This document shows positions 1-7,432 of a stretch of 64,000 nt of DNA, in pieces (the first letter of the stretch is position 1; every line of letters starts with the position of its first letter). The DNA comes from Komagataeibacter sp. FNDCF1 (GTDB lineage Bacteria > Pseudomonadota > Alphaproteobacteria > Acetobacterales > Acetobacteraceae), in NCBI RefSeq assembly GCF_021295335.1, contig NZ_JAIWOT010000001.1, positions 189,001 to 253,000 on the forward strand, in the 5' to 3' direction. A program made the translations under genes and the position numbers. A model generated the notes under the pieces. It did no database searches. It was given only the letters and a program-made list of their open reading frames with translations, and was not told the origin of the DNA.

Positions 1-670
1 GGGTATAGCGCAACCGTACCGCCGGTGTGGTTACGGGGGATACGGGCCCCTGATCATACAGATCATTGTCAGGCATGATGGGCCAGGAAAAGGATGCGTT
101 CAGGAAGTTCAGTCCGACGCTGCTGACCATGAAATCATGCCCGAGATCCAGCTTGCCAATCCGGAAGGCCAGCCGTTCCCCCATGAATTTCTGGCTGTAC
201 CACAGTTCATATAGCCGTCCGTTGTCATCCGCTTCGATATTCGATGTCTGGTTGAATACATACAGGGGCGTATTACTGAACGGTCGCCCACGGATTTCCA
301 TGGCGCTGATATCGAATGTACCCAGTGGCAACCCCGTCAGGACATGCAGGTCCGTGACCATTTCAACCGCTGTGGAGCCAATGTAGTTATTTGACGCCTG
401 CGCGCCCCCCACGGGGTTGGACCAGAACTCGTTGGTATCCGATATACGGATGTCGATACCCTGCGCCAGCAACCGGTTTCGTATGCCGCCCCAGTTGCCG
501 GACAGATGGGTGCGCGGGTCTATATGATCGGGAATATTCTGCTGCGGCGTAACACCTGCGCTCAGCACACTGACCGGGACAGGTTGGGCATGCGCAGAAA
601 AAAATGGCACTGGAAAAATAACTGTAATCAACCATGCAAGATGACGATAATGATCGTGGCTCCTCCTCAT
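1..670 (-). CDS. oprB: OprB-family carbohydrate-selective porin, N-terminal part (gene runs off the left edge)
   Basis: Outer-membrane beta-barrel porin of the OprB family, which lets sugars into the periplasm. Reading the minus strand from ATG at 670 gives about 223 residues with no stop up to the window edge. A signal peptide is seen (hydrophobic LAWLITVIFPVPFF, likely cleavage after AHA near residue 27). Next come DPRTHLSGNWGGIRNRLLAQGI, where SGNWGG.R..L is the typical OprB N-terminal motif, and barrel strands such as FRIGKLDLGHDFM. The ribosome-binding site before 670 is weak. An insertion sequence begins only about 63 bp upstream, so the native promoter may have been displaced. The C-terminal half lies outside the window. 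Confidence 0.85.
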   Translation of the reverse strand, partial: MRRSHDHYRHLAWLITVIFPVPFFSAHAQPVPVSVLSAGVTPQQNIPDHIDPRTHLSGNWGGIRNRLLAQGIDIRISDTNEFWSNPVGGAQASNNYIGSTAVEMVTDLHVLTGLPLGTFDISAMEIRGRPFSNTPLYVFNQTSNIEADDNGRLYELWYSQKFMGERLAFRIGKLDLGHDFMVSSVGLNFLNASFSWPIMPDNDLYDQGPVSPVTTPAVRLRYT

Positions 671-733
671 TCCATTACTGTAGCATCAAGCGCAGGAATT
701 CAAAACAAGCAATTCATTGAATTATCCCTCTCA

Positions 734-1649
734 GTGTCTGACCGAAAATGAGTTGAGTGATTTCAGTAGGTTATGATTCATGGGTTTGTGACAACCTGAT
801 GAGATCAAAATGGCCTGGACTGAAATCACCCGTGCGCAGTATCGCCGGGACGACCTGGAGTATGCAAGCGACCTGCGGGACAGGGAATGGGCGTTGATAG
901 CGCCGCTGATGCCCGAGAGAAAGCGACTGGGCAGGCCACGGCGCACCGATTTGCGTCGTGTCATGGAGGCGATCCTGTACATTGTTACGACCGGCTGCCA
1001 ATGGCGCCAATTGCCCCGGCACTTCCCTCCCTTCACGACCGTGCAGGGCTATTTCTACCGTTGGATCCGCGAGGGACGATGGGAAGCCATGAACCATATT
1101 CTCGTGATCCTGTCGCGAGAGCAGGACGGGCGTGATGCCACGCCTTCGGTGGGCATTATCGACAGCCAATCGGTTAAAACGGCTGAAAATGGCGGCCCTC
1201 GCGGTTATGACGCGGGCAAGAAAATCAAGGGACGCAAGCGGCATATCGCCACCGACACGCTGGGTCATATCATGACTGCCGTCGTACATCCCGCCGACAT
1301 CCAGGATCGTGACGGGGCATTGATGGTTGCAGCCCGGATCCGTTCGCTGTTCCCCTGGTTGCGGCACCTGATCGCCGACGGCGGCTATGCCGGTGAGAAG
1401 CTACGAAACGGGTTGGCGCAAATCGGACAGTGGACGATCGAGATCATCAAGCGCTCCGATCAGGTCAAGGGCTTCGTCGTCCTGCCAAAGCGCTGGATCG
1501 TCGAGCGCAGCTTCGCCTGGCTGGGACGTTGCCGCCGCCTCACCAGGGACGTCGAAGCCACAATCTCCTCATCTGAAGCTTGGCTTATGATCGCTCATAT
1601 CCGCAGAGTGCTGCGGAAAATCAATCAGGTCGCTTTTTGATTCAGACAG
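734..1649 (+). mobile_element. IS5-family (IS1031-group) insertion sequence
   Basis: The ends carry related inverted repeats: TGTCTGACCGAAAA at the left (from 735) and TGTCTGAATCAAAA read inward from the right (from 1648). The repeats stay partly similar for about 30 bp, to TGATTT. The trinucleotide TCA flanks both sides (731-733 and 1650-1652), fitting the TNA target duplication made by IS1031-type elements. The outermost base of each end differs (G against C), so the boundary could be one base off. It contains one transposase gene and appears complete. Confidence 0.8.
810..1640 (+). CDS. IS5-family transposase (IS1031 group)
   Basis: A 276-residue DDE transposase. The N-terminal DUF4096-like domain includes REWALIAPLMP and GCQWRQLPRHFPP (about residues 26-75). 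The catalytic triad is visible as Asp in GIIDSQSVKTAE, Asp in LIADGGYAG, and Glu in WIVERSFAWLGRCRRL. The length is normal for the group and the frame is uninterrupted, so it may be active. It is transcribed away from the neighbouring porin gene. Confidence 0.93.
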   Translation: MAWTEITRAQYRRDDLEYASDLRDREWALIAPLMPERKRLGRPRRTDLRRVMEAILYIVTTGCQWRQLPRHFPPFTTVQGYFYRWIREGRWEAMNHILVILSREQDGRDATPSVGIIDSQSVKTAENGGPRGYDAGKKIKGRKRHIATDTLGHIMTAVVHPADIQDRDGALMVAARIRSLFPWLRHLIADGGYAGEKLRNGLAQIGQWTIEIIKRSDQVKGFVVLPKRWIVERSFAWLGRCRRLTRDVEATISSSEAWLMIAHIRRVLRKINQVAF

Positions 1650-2427
1650 TCATTAATTCAAAATATATTTCAAAAACTGGCCTTGCTTTACTGTGAATTC
1701 ATCTGGACAAAACATACCTTGATGCGGAATAGATACCAGATCGGCTGTTGTATACTGCGTACAATTCTTTATTTTTCTTGGCATGATTCAGACTGGCGCA
1801 AGTTCAGCCACGGCGGAATGCAGGATGGGCGGCGCATGCCAGCGGCCCTGATCCACGTTCGCAATCTTGCTGTCGATTTTCCCGATGACCCGCCGTGAAA
1901 ACGGGCCGGGATGCGGTTACGCCGCATGTCCACCGCAGGGCAGGGATGCAGGCAGGCGCCGCAGGCTTGCCGGACGGGTCCGTATTCCTGTCGTTTTGGC
2001 AGGCGGTACGGGCCGCGTCTTGCCCATGGCAGCCATACCTGCAACCGCTGTTCCGGCTGTTCTGGGGGAGCGGGGCTACCGATGCGACCAGAACATGCGC
2101 CCGCGTCCGTCGCCTTTGGGTGTTGACTATCTGGAAGTTACCGCAAACCTGTGGTTGGTATGGATTTTCTGTATCTATATTCTAGGTCGGGACAAGTTTT
2201 GTTTTTTTATTAATATTTTTATTTTGAATAATTACTGATTACAATTTTTAAATAAAGTATTTAATTTATTTTTTACAGGGAGACGGATAAGGCAACAGGA
2301 TGACTGCTGGCAGATCAGGATTTATGAATGCCGGTCACGGGCGCAGGAGGGATGGTTGCCCCGAAACCTGATGGTTACAGGGGAATGACCGGTGAATGCT
2401 GGCCTGCTGCCCGGCGCGCGTGACTGT
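1650..2427. other. Long intergenic stretch without a convincing gene
   Basis: Open frames here have no family resemblance, and their starts lack ribosome-binding sites. About 2160-2290 is strikingly AT-rich compared with its surroundings, with runs of T and A. It could hold a promoter region or be the original upstream region of the porin now separated by the insertion sequence. No RNA gene or terminator was recognised. Confidence 0.5.
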
Positions 2428-3150
2428 TTATGGCCTTTCAGGCGCACGATGGGCCTGCCGCCGTTCGCTATAGCGGTCCACAAGATAGTCGGCCCTGTCG
2501 CGCAGGAGCCATGTGAACTTCATCAGTTCCTCCATGACATCCACCATGCGGTCATAGAGCGGGGAGGGCTTCATCCGGTCATCATCACCGAATTGCGTAT
2601 AGGCCATCGGCACGCTGGACTGGTTGGGGATGGTGAACATCCGCATCCATCGGCCCAGAACCCGCAGGGCATTGACGGAATTGAAGCTTTGCGATCCGCC
2701 TGAGACCTGCATCACCGCCAGCGTGCGGCCCTGCGTCGGACGGATCGAGCCTTCGGACAGTGGCAACCAGTCGATCTGGTTTTTGAACACAGCGGTTATG
2801 TTACCGTGCCGTTCGGGGCTGCACCAGACCTGGCCTTCCGACCAGAGCGAGAGTGCGCGCAGTTCCTGCACCTTCGGATGGGTGGCAGGTACGGAATCCG
2901 CCACCGGCAGGCCGGTCGGGTCGAATATCCGCGTTTCCGCGCCGAGGGCTTTCAGGATGCGCTCCGCCTCCAGCACCAGCAGGCGGCTGAACGAGCGTGG
3001 TCGCAGCGAGCCATAGAGCAGCAGGATGCGCGGCGGGTGCTTGATCCGTGGGTGCGGCTCCAGCCGTACGGAATCGACCCGTTCGAGATATTCCGGGTGC
3101 AGGGCGGGCAGGTCGGGTCCGGTCATTGCGGGAGCAGTTCCATCATGCAT
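2428..3150 (-). CDS. arsH: ArsH, NADPH-dependent FMN reductase for organoarsenicals
   Basis: A 240-residue flavodoxin-fold protein. After a family-typical N-terminal extension it has the FMN phosphate loop [12 protein letters not shown] (about residues 48-59), then [20 protein letters not shown] and [21 protein letters not shown], all characteristic of ArsH. ArsH oxidises trivalent organoarsenicals in the cytoplasm using NADPH/FMN. It directly follows arsR: the end of arsR and the ATG of arsH meet at 3150, implying one transcript with translational coupling. No arsB or acr3 efflux gene is adjacent; an arsC lies separately at 36.1 kb. Confidence 0.93.
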   Translation of the reverse strand: MHDGTAPAMTGPDLPALHPEYLERVDSVRLEPHPRIKHPPRILLLYGSLRPRSFSRLLVLEAERILKALGAETRIFDPTGLPVADSVPATHPKVQELRALSLWSEGQVWCSPERHGNITAVFKNQIDWLPLSEGSIRPTQGRTLAVMQVSGGSQSFNSVNALRVLGRWMRMFTIPNQSSVPMAYTQFGDDDRMKPSPLYDRMVDVMEELMKFTWLLRDRADYLVDRYSERRQAHRAPERP

Positions 3151-3518
3151 TACGGGTGGCTGATCAGCGGCAGCCCTGCCACAAGGGGGGCGCAGAGTTC
3201 GGGACTGCCTGCACAGCAGTCCCTGAGGAGGAAAAGCATCAGGTCACGCAGGCGGGAAAGGCAGGCGCGATAGACGATCAGCCGGCTATGACGTTGCGAG
3301 GTCAGCAGACCGGCACGGGTCAGGATCGCGAGGTGGGTCGAGATCGTGTTCTGCGGGATATCAAGGTTGCGTGCGACATCTCCGGCGGGCAGACCGTCCG
3401 GTTCATGGCGCACCAGCACGCGGAAGATCTCCAGCCGCGTGGACTGGGAGAGGGCGCTGAGCGCGGCAAGGGCCGATTGCGTATCCATATATCCTTGATC
3501 ATGGATATATGAAATCAT
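3150..3518 (-). CDS. arsR: ArsR-family transcriptional repressor
   Basis: A 122-residue winged-helix repressor (112 if the second ATG at 3488 is used). The core reads [14 protein letters not shown], then [21 protein letters not shown] (recognition helix) and a wing ending VYRACLSRL. The C-terminal segment contains CC at [11 protein letters not shown], thiols that could bind As(III). Start 3518 has a good AGGGA ribosome-binding site 5-6 bases upstream. Start 3488 matches the usual N-terminus of the family but has a badly spaced AAGGA. A palindrome lies exactly between the two starts, so it is either in the leader or inside the first codons. The protein presumably represses itself and arsH until arsenite binds. 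Confidence 0.9.
   Translation of the reverse strand: MISYIHDQGYMDTQSALAALSALSQSTRLEIFRVLVRHEPDGLPAGDVARNLDIPQNTISTHLAILTRAGLLTSQRHSRLIVYRACLSRLRDLMLFLLRDCCAGSPELCAPLVAGLPLISHP
3487..3510. promoter_or_regulatory. Probable ArsR operator palindrome
   Basis: Perfect 8-bp arms ATATATCC and GGATATAT surround the near-palindromic centre TTGATCAT, making a 24-bp almost perfect dyad at the arsR start. Its position at the head of arsR-arsH fits autorepression by ArsR. A TTGACA hexamer lies just upstream on the minus strand, but no well-spaced -10 box is clear. Confidence 0.6.
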
Positions 3519-3660
3519 GTCAATCCCTGTGAGGGCAGGCGGTTTCGCGCATTCGCACAGCAGTCATGTGGGCCTGTATTCCTCGTTTGCCTGTCCATGG
3601 AGGCACCATGACAGAACATTCCCGGCAGCCGTCCTGTCAGCCTGGCTGATCATGGCCGGT

Positions 3661-3687
3661 GCAGGGGGACGCCTTCCATCCCCCTGC
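3661..3687. terminator. Hairpin after the SDR gene
   Basis: Perfect 9-bp stem GCAGGGGGA / TCCCCCTGC with a 9-base loop, about 70 bases beyond the stop of the minus-strand SDR gene. There is no T-run, so it may act with Rho or only as an mRNA-stabilising hairpin. Confidence 0.4.
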
Positions 3688-3758
3688 GCCCTGACTATTA
3701 AACTATCTGTCGCGGCGTCAGGCGCATCCATTATGCCAGAAGCCGAGACACCGATGCT

Positions 3759-4739
3759 TCAGGAGAATTTTTCCCCGACCATTTCCTCGCTTTTGGCCCA
3801 CAGTGCCTCGGCATGCACGGGATCGACCGCATAGGCCCGCACGCCCGCACTGACCAGGCTGATCGGCTGGTCATCGGGCACGACCGGGCTTACGTGGCAG
3901 TCTTCGCAGTAATGGCCGCCGACCGCGTCAGCCGCCCCCACTACGCCTGCCCAGACTGCCGTGGCCGCGCCCTGCGGAATGGTCTTGAACTGGAACGGCG
4001 GTTTGCCTTCAGCCGCAGCCTGTTCATTGATCCGCGCCACCATCGCTTCAATGCCGCCTGCTGGCATGTAACGGGTCAGTTCGGTCAGGATTCCACCCGG
4101 ATGCACCGCTGTTGCGCGCATGTCGCGCGTGCGGTGCCGTGCATCAAAGGCGACGGCAAACAGGATGTTGGCTGTCTTGGAACGGCCATAAGCGATGAAC
4201 GGATCGTACGGCGTATGCTCGAAATTCGGGTCCTTCAGGTCAACATCCGCAAAGCGATGTCCGGCCGAGGAGACATTGACCAGCCGGGCACCGGCGCGCA
4301 TCAGCCCCGCAATGCGGTTGACGAGGACAAAGTGTCCCAGATGATTGGTGCCGAACTGCGTCTCGAACCCGTCCTTCGTATGGCCGAATGGCGTGGCCAT
4401 TACGCCCGCATTGGCGATCACCAGATCGAAGGGCAGGCCGGTTGCGTTCAGTTGATCGGCACAGGCGCGGACACTACCCAGATCCGCAAGGTCCAGGGCG
4501 ACCAGTTCGAAACTCCCGCCCCCACGCGCCGCATCCGCACGGACCTGCGTGGTGGCATGCCCGGCTTTTTCCAGATTGCGCGCGGCACCCACCACATGGG
4601 CACCGTGTGCGGCAAGGGCGCGCGCGGTTTCAACGCCCAGACCGGCAGAAACGCCAGTCACAAGCACACGTTTGCCCTTCAGCGATACGCCGGAAAGGAC
4701 ATCTTCCGTTGTCGAGCTTGCGCCAAAAGTCTGTGTCAT
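3759..4739 (-). CDS. SDR-family NAD(P)-dependent oxidoreductase
   Basis: A 326-residue short-chain dehydrogenase of the retinol-dehydrogenase-like type. The start at 4739 (MTQTFGASSTTED) has GGGAG eight bases upstream; longer readings have no such signal. Visible are the Rossmann motif VTGVSAGLG (about residues 27-35), NAG in IANAGVM, the Ser of VNVSSAGH, and the catalytic AYGRSK. The substrate is unknown. It is divergent from a TetR-family gene across 121 bp, so it is likely the target of that repressor. Confidence 0.88.
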   Translation of the reverse strand: MTQTFGASSTTEDVLSGVSLKGKRVLVTGVSAGLGVETARALAAHGAHVVGAARNLEKAGHATTQVRADAARGGGSFELVALDLADLGSVRACADQLNATGLPFDLVIANAGVMATPFGHTKDGFETQFGTNHLGHFVLVNRIAGLMRAGARLVNVSSAGHRFADVDLKDPNFEHTPYDPFIAYGRSKTANILFAVAFDARHRTRDMRATAVHPGGILTELTRYMPAGGIEAMVARINEQAAAEGKPPFQFKTIPQGAATAVWAGVVGAADAVGGHYCEDCHVSPVVPDDQPISLVSAGVRAYAVDPVHAEALWAKSEEMVGEKFS

Positions 4740-4801
4740 GAGGGAAACTCCCTGAAAGGATGCATCCGTTTTTTGCCGAAATGGCATGCGGGATGTTATA
4801 T

Positions 4802-4841
4802 GGAGTGTGGCTCCGCTTGATATATGCGGAGGATTGCTCCG
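4802..4841. promoter_or_regulatory. Paired inverted repeats between SDR and TetR genes
   Basis: Two similar dyads, GGAG-N5-CTCC at 4802-4814 and CGGAG-N5-CTCCG at 4827-4841, lie with centres about 26 bp apart in the divergent promoter region. They are good candidate operators for the TetR-type regulator encoded at 4861. Confidence 0.5.
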
Positions 4842-4860
4842 TTTAACAAGAGGAAAACCG

Positions 4861-5442
4861 GTGACCGACGAAAAAAAGCCGCGCCGCCGACCGCGCAGCG
4901 ATGGACAGCGCAACAGGACAAACCTGCTGAACGTGGCCAAGGCTGCGTTCACGGCGGGGGAAACCGATATTCCGCTGGATGAGGTCGCCCGCCGTGCAGG
5001 TGTGGGGATCGGGACGCTCTATCGGCACTTTCCCAATCGCGATGCGCTGATCGAGGCCGTCTATCGCGCTGAACTCGACCGCCTTGCCGATGCCGCACCG
5101 GTCCTCGCCGCCCAACACCCGCCCGTCGAGGCGCTGCGGGCGTGGATGCGGCTGTTCGTGGATTATATTGCCGCCAAGCTGGTAATCGCCCCTGCGCTTA
5201 ACGGACTGGCAGGCGGCACGGGCGCACTCTATGCCCAGTCCGGCACGGTCCTGCAGGGTGCGATCGACGGGCTTGTGGGCGCCGCCGTTGCCAGTGGCGA
5301 CATCAGCGCGGATATCGAGCCGGTTGACCTGCTGCGCGCCCTGGCCGGGGTTTCGAACTACGCCGCTGGCCCCGGCTGGGAGACCAGTGCGAAGCGCCTG
5401 GTCGACATCCTCATCGCCGGATCACGGACATCGGCATCGTAA
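4861..5442 (+). CDS. TetR/AcrR-family transcriptional regulator
   Basis: A 193-residue repressor starting at GTG 4861, chosen because AAGAGGA lies 7 bases upstream and the upstream in-frame ATG lies inside the promoter. The N-terminal HTH contains LDEVARRAGVGIGTLYRHFPNRDALIEAVY, the hallmark TetR recognition helix (about residues 39-68). The C-terminal ligand-binding half resembles TetR_C_33-type domains. It is divergent from the SDR gene and probably represses both. Confidence 0.9.
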   Translation: MTDEKKPRRRPRSDGQRNRTNLLNVAKAAFTAGETDIPLDEVARRAGVGIGTLYRHFPNRDALIEAVYRAELDRLADAAPVLAAQHPPVEALRAWMRLFVDYIAAKLVIAPALNGLAGGTGALYAQSGTVLQGAIDGLVGAAVASGDISADIEPVDLLRALAGVSNYAAGPGWETSAKRLVDILIAGSRTSAS

Positions 5443-5493
5443 TCGGGGGAAGCGTGCTGGCTGGCGGGATTATGACTGACCGGGGAAACCGCC

Positions 5494-5742
5494 CGGTATC
5501 GCATGATAAGCAGGTGCTGGACCTGACCGTGCGAAAGGGCCATCATGGAACCGCTGTCGCGCCATCCCGGCCGGATCTGTTCACGCCAGCAGACCGATAC
5601 GGCCCTGTACGCGCCGGATCAGGATGTGGATCGCAACACGATAGAAGTCTTCATAAGCTGCCGGCTCAATAAGGTTGGCAACAGTGTCATCAGCACCGTC
5701 CATGGCCGCGTGGCCTGCCTGGCCGATGGGAAGGGTACATGA
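5494..5742 (+). pseudogene. Remnant of an OmpR-type response regulator (DNA-binding domain only)
   Basis: Frames at 5516-5533 (LDLTVR) and 5545-5742 (MEPLSRHPGRICSRQQ, APDQDVDRNTIEVFIS, NKVGNSVISTVHGR) together spell the winged-helix C-terminal domain of an OmpR/PhoB-type regulator. About two bases appear to be missing near 5533, which breaks the frame. The stretches ISCRLNK (expected ISRLRNK) and GRVACLADG (expected GRGYxL) are altered, and the whole receiver domain with its phosphorylated Asp is absent. The stop codon still overlaps the kinase ATG (ATGA at 5739), as in an intact two-component operon. Confidence 0.75.
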
Positions 5743-7115
5743 ACAACTGGAGCCTTGTCACACGGATCGTCAGCGGCGTGCTGGGTGTCGTCATGCTGAG
5801 CCTGCTGGCACTGAGCCTGGCAGTCGCCGGTTTTACGCGACATGGAATAACGGAGCGGCTGGACAATTCCCTGCAGGAAGTCTCCGAACGGCTGCAGGCC
5901 ACCATCGCCACACAGCCCCATGGACCACGGGACACCGTTGCATGGGTGCCCGATGTCGGACCAAGGACACTCGCCTATCAGGTGGTCGACCGGTCAGGGC
6001 ACGTCGTGTTGCGGTCACAGAATGCACCGGTCCAGCCTTTTGTGCCGGATATCCACACCGGATTTGTCGATACGCCCCGTTTCCGGGTCTATATTGCGGC
6101 GCCGACCGCCACGGCCTACCGGGTCCTGGTGGGGGAACCCGTGTTGCATCGTCGTGGTGCCACGTGGCGCGCAACGGCGATTGCCATCATGCCGATACTT
6201 GTTTTCCTGCCTGTCATCTGGCTTCTGGTGCGCCTGATCGTGCGGCGCGCCCTGCGCCCGCTGGACCGTCTGCATGATGAAATGCAATCCCGTGGCAGCG
6301 GTAACCTGCAGCCCATTGCGTCGCTTGACCTGCCGGTCGAACTTGTATCCATCCAGCATGCCGTCAATACCCTTCTGGCCCGCCTGGAGACGGCGCTCTC
6401 CACCGAACGGGCCTTTGCCGCAAGTGCTGCGCACGAACTGCGCAACCCGCTGGGTGCCCTGCTGGCGCAGGTGCAGATGCTGGGTCGTACGGTTCCCGCC
6501 GATACCGAAGCGGCCCGGAGGGTGGATATAATCGCCACACGTACCCGCCGGCTGGGACGGACGGTGGAGAAACTGCTGCAATTTTCCCGCGCATCGTCAG
6601 GCATTGCCTTCAGGCGTAATCGCTTCGATCTGCTGACCGTGCTGCGTGTCCTTGCTGACGATCTGGACCATAACCCGCATGACGGGGGCAGCATCATCCT
6701 GACCCCAAACGGGATCAGCCATATATTCGTACATGGTGACATGGATGCGACCGGCATCATGCTGCGCAACCTGCTTGAAAACGCGCTGCTGCACGGGACG
6801 GGCGGGATGCCCGTGCATGTGACCGTCCTGCCGGACGGCAGCATTGACATCGTCAACGACTGCCCGGCAATGGCGCCGGACCTGCTGGCGCGGCTGACCA
6901 GCCCGTTCGTGCGCGGCGGGACAGGCACGCACGGCAGCGGCCTCGGCCTGGCCATCGCCAGTAATATCGCCAGGCAGATGGATGCGGTCGTGTGCCTGCG
7001 TTCCCCACTTCCGGAAGCGGGCAGGGGGTTTGGCGCCCGCATTACGTTTCCTGACCCGGAGGTAACGCACGCCCCCGTTGAAGGCCGGGACCTCGCGTTC
7101 GGCTTCGCATCATAA
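5739..7115 (+). CDS. Two-component sensor histidine kinase (QseC-like)
   Basis: A 458-residue inner-membrane kinase. TM1 spans about residues 8-31. A periplasmic sensor loop of about 120 residues follows, then TM2 (about 148-168), HAMP, HisKA with FAASAAHELRNPLG (phospho-His at residue 232), and HATPase_c with the N-box NLLENALLHG and G-box GSGLGLAIASNI. The protein looks intact and should autophosphorylate. Its presumed partner, the regulator immediately upstream and translationally coupled by an ATGA overlap, is a pseudogene. The kinase is therefore an orphan here unless it signals to a regulator elsewhere. Confidence 0.9.
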   Translation: MNNWSLVTRIVSGVLGVVMLSLLALSLAVAGFTRHGITERLDNSLQEVSERLQATIATQPHGPRDTVAWVPDVGPRTLAYQVVDRSGHVVLRSQNAPVQPFVPDIHTGFVDTPRFRVYIAAPTATAYRVLVGEPVLHRRGATWRATAIAIMPILVFLPVIWLLVRLIVRRALRPLDRLHDEMQSRGSGNLQPIASLDLPVELVSIQHAVNTLLARLETALSTERAFAASAAHELRNPLGALLAQVQMLGRTVPADTEAARRVDIIATRTRRLGRTVEKLLQFSRASSGIAFRRNRFDLLTVLRVLADDLDHNPHDGGSIILTPNGISHIFVHGDMDATGIMLRNLLENALLHGTGGMPVHVTVLPDGSIDIVNDCPAMAPDLLARLTSPFVRGGTGTHGSGLGLAIASNIARQMDAVVCLRSPLPEAGRGFGARITFPDPEVTHAPVEGRDLAFGFAS

Positions 7116-7432
7116 AGGGACCGACAGGAATACCGGCATGATGCAGAAAACCGACCCGGGCCTGGCTGCCGGACGTGTTGACAATCCTTTTTCACGGGAA
7201 CTGCGCGGCAGGCATCGTGCCGCTGCCCATGCGCATTACGTGGCGGGCCGGCCGGGCCGGCGCATATGCCGGGACTGACAGTGGTGCCATGAACATGGTC
7301 GGTCTGGACGTGGTGCCGGACACGCCCGATTTCGCTGTACGCGCCACCGCCATCGTGGCTGTATCATCCTTTTTCCGGAAGATCGCCCATCAGACTTTCA
7401 TGGTGGGGCCGTGCCCTTTGTGTGACAATGGT
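7116..7432. other. Intergenic stretch before IS1182 element
   Basis: No recognised gene. One plus-strand frame from 7175 runs into the insertion sequence and ends inside it, but it shows no family motif and no ribosome-binding site. It is more likely noncoding or a decayed remnant. Confidence 0.4.

Noticed and set aside
1683-2238. Several plus-strand frames (71-123 codons) after the IS1031-type element
   Set aside because: No family motifs, no ribosome-binding sites, and two overlapping frames compete in the same GC-rich stretch; likely chance frames.
4740-4952. N-terminal extension of the SDR protein to 397 residues
   Set aside because: It would run through the divergent promoter and into the TetR gene. 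The start at 4739 has a ribosome-binding site and fits the family.
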